This document shows positions 63,906-64,000 of a stretch of DNA of 64,000 nucleotides, piece after piece; position 1 is the first letter of the stretch; each line of letters begins with the position of its first letter. Made by a program: the position numbers and the translations under genes. This DNA is from Buchnera aphidicola (Mindarus abietinus) (GTDB taxonomy: Bacteria; Pseudomonadota; Gammaproteobacteria; Enterobacterales; Enterobacteriaceae): the NCBI RefSeq assembly GCF_964059085.1, contig NZ_OZ060398.1:423171-487170 (forward strand). Direction: 5' to 3'. The notes under the pieces are model-generated. The model saw nothing but the letters and a program-made list of their open reading frames with translations, searched no databases and had not been told where the DNA came from.

Positions 63906-64000
63906 CGCTATTTATTTTAAAAAAAAAATTAATAAAAAAAATCAAACTACTATTCCTAATAAAAAGAATGTTTTCCTTTTTTATGTTCCGTGACATCTAT

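Overview
The window is a stretch of a strongly AT-biased (roughly three quarters A+T), gene-dense gammaproteobacterial endosymbiont chromosome. The gene content, the near-E. coli protein sequences under heavy Lys/Asn/Ile drift, and above all the gene order (nusB-dxs-cyo operon-tig-clpP-clpX-lon-mdlAB-dnaX-htpG-adk, a 23S-5S unit separated from 16S, and the whole alpha/spc/S10/str ribosomal supercluster) point to Buchnera aphidicola of aphids. I cannot name the strain. The assignment rests on recognised protein families and synteny; no database search was possible.

Layout. 1-4.6 kb: nusB, dxs, a ThiI remnant reduced to its rhodanese domain, a shortened YajR-type MFS transporter, tusE. 4.6-9.3 kb: the cyoABCDE cytochrome bo operon on the minus strand. 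9.3-15.8 kb: a 670-base empty stretch, then the protein-quality-control block tig, clpP, clpX, lon. 15.9-25.3 kb: queC, the heterodimeric ABC exporter mdlA-mdlB, the 4.5S RNA gene, dnaX, ybaB, htpG, adk. 25.3-28.6 kb: tRNA-Arg, folD, cysS, ybeD, cspE. 28.7-33.0 kb (minus): aroE, tRNA-Glu, 23S and 5S rRNA. 33.2-34.6 kb: def-fmt. 34.7-53.2 kb (minus): str (rpsL, rpsG, fusA, tufA), S10, spc and alpha operons, including rpmJ and rpmD, which are very short. 53.3-54.3 kb: tusDCB. 55-63.9 kb: tsgA, trpS, rpe, aroB, aroK, tRNA-Ser, deoD, deoB, ansA.

How the genes work together. Most of the window is information processing (ribosome, translation factors, formylation/deformylation, aminoacyl-tRNA synthesis, tRNA thiolation), protein folding and turnover, and respiration. 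The accessory metabolism fits the symbiosis: the shikimate genes aroB, aroK and aroE feed aromatic amino acid supply, ansA acts on asparagine, deoB/deoD salvage nucleosides.

I found no mobile elements, CRISPR arrays, phage genes or obviously transferred genes, and no new multi-gene system. The best second-look items are at the level of sequence architecture: (1) a GC-rich island covering the leader and first ~24 codons of lon that looks nearly unchanged from E. coli at the nucleotide level; (2) a 14-A tract in dnaX at the place where E. coli frameshifts between gamma and tau, followed by an open +1-frame extension; (3) a free-standing ThiI rhodanese domain in a genome region that also holds TusE and TusBCD; (4) a 14-A tract inside queC; (5) a 13-bp inverted repeat just upstream of tig; (6) E. 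coli-like transcription boundaries (S10/spc terminator, rRNA boxA, RNase III stem) surviving genome decay.
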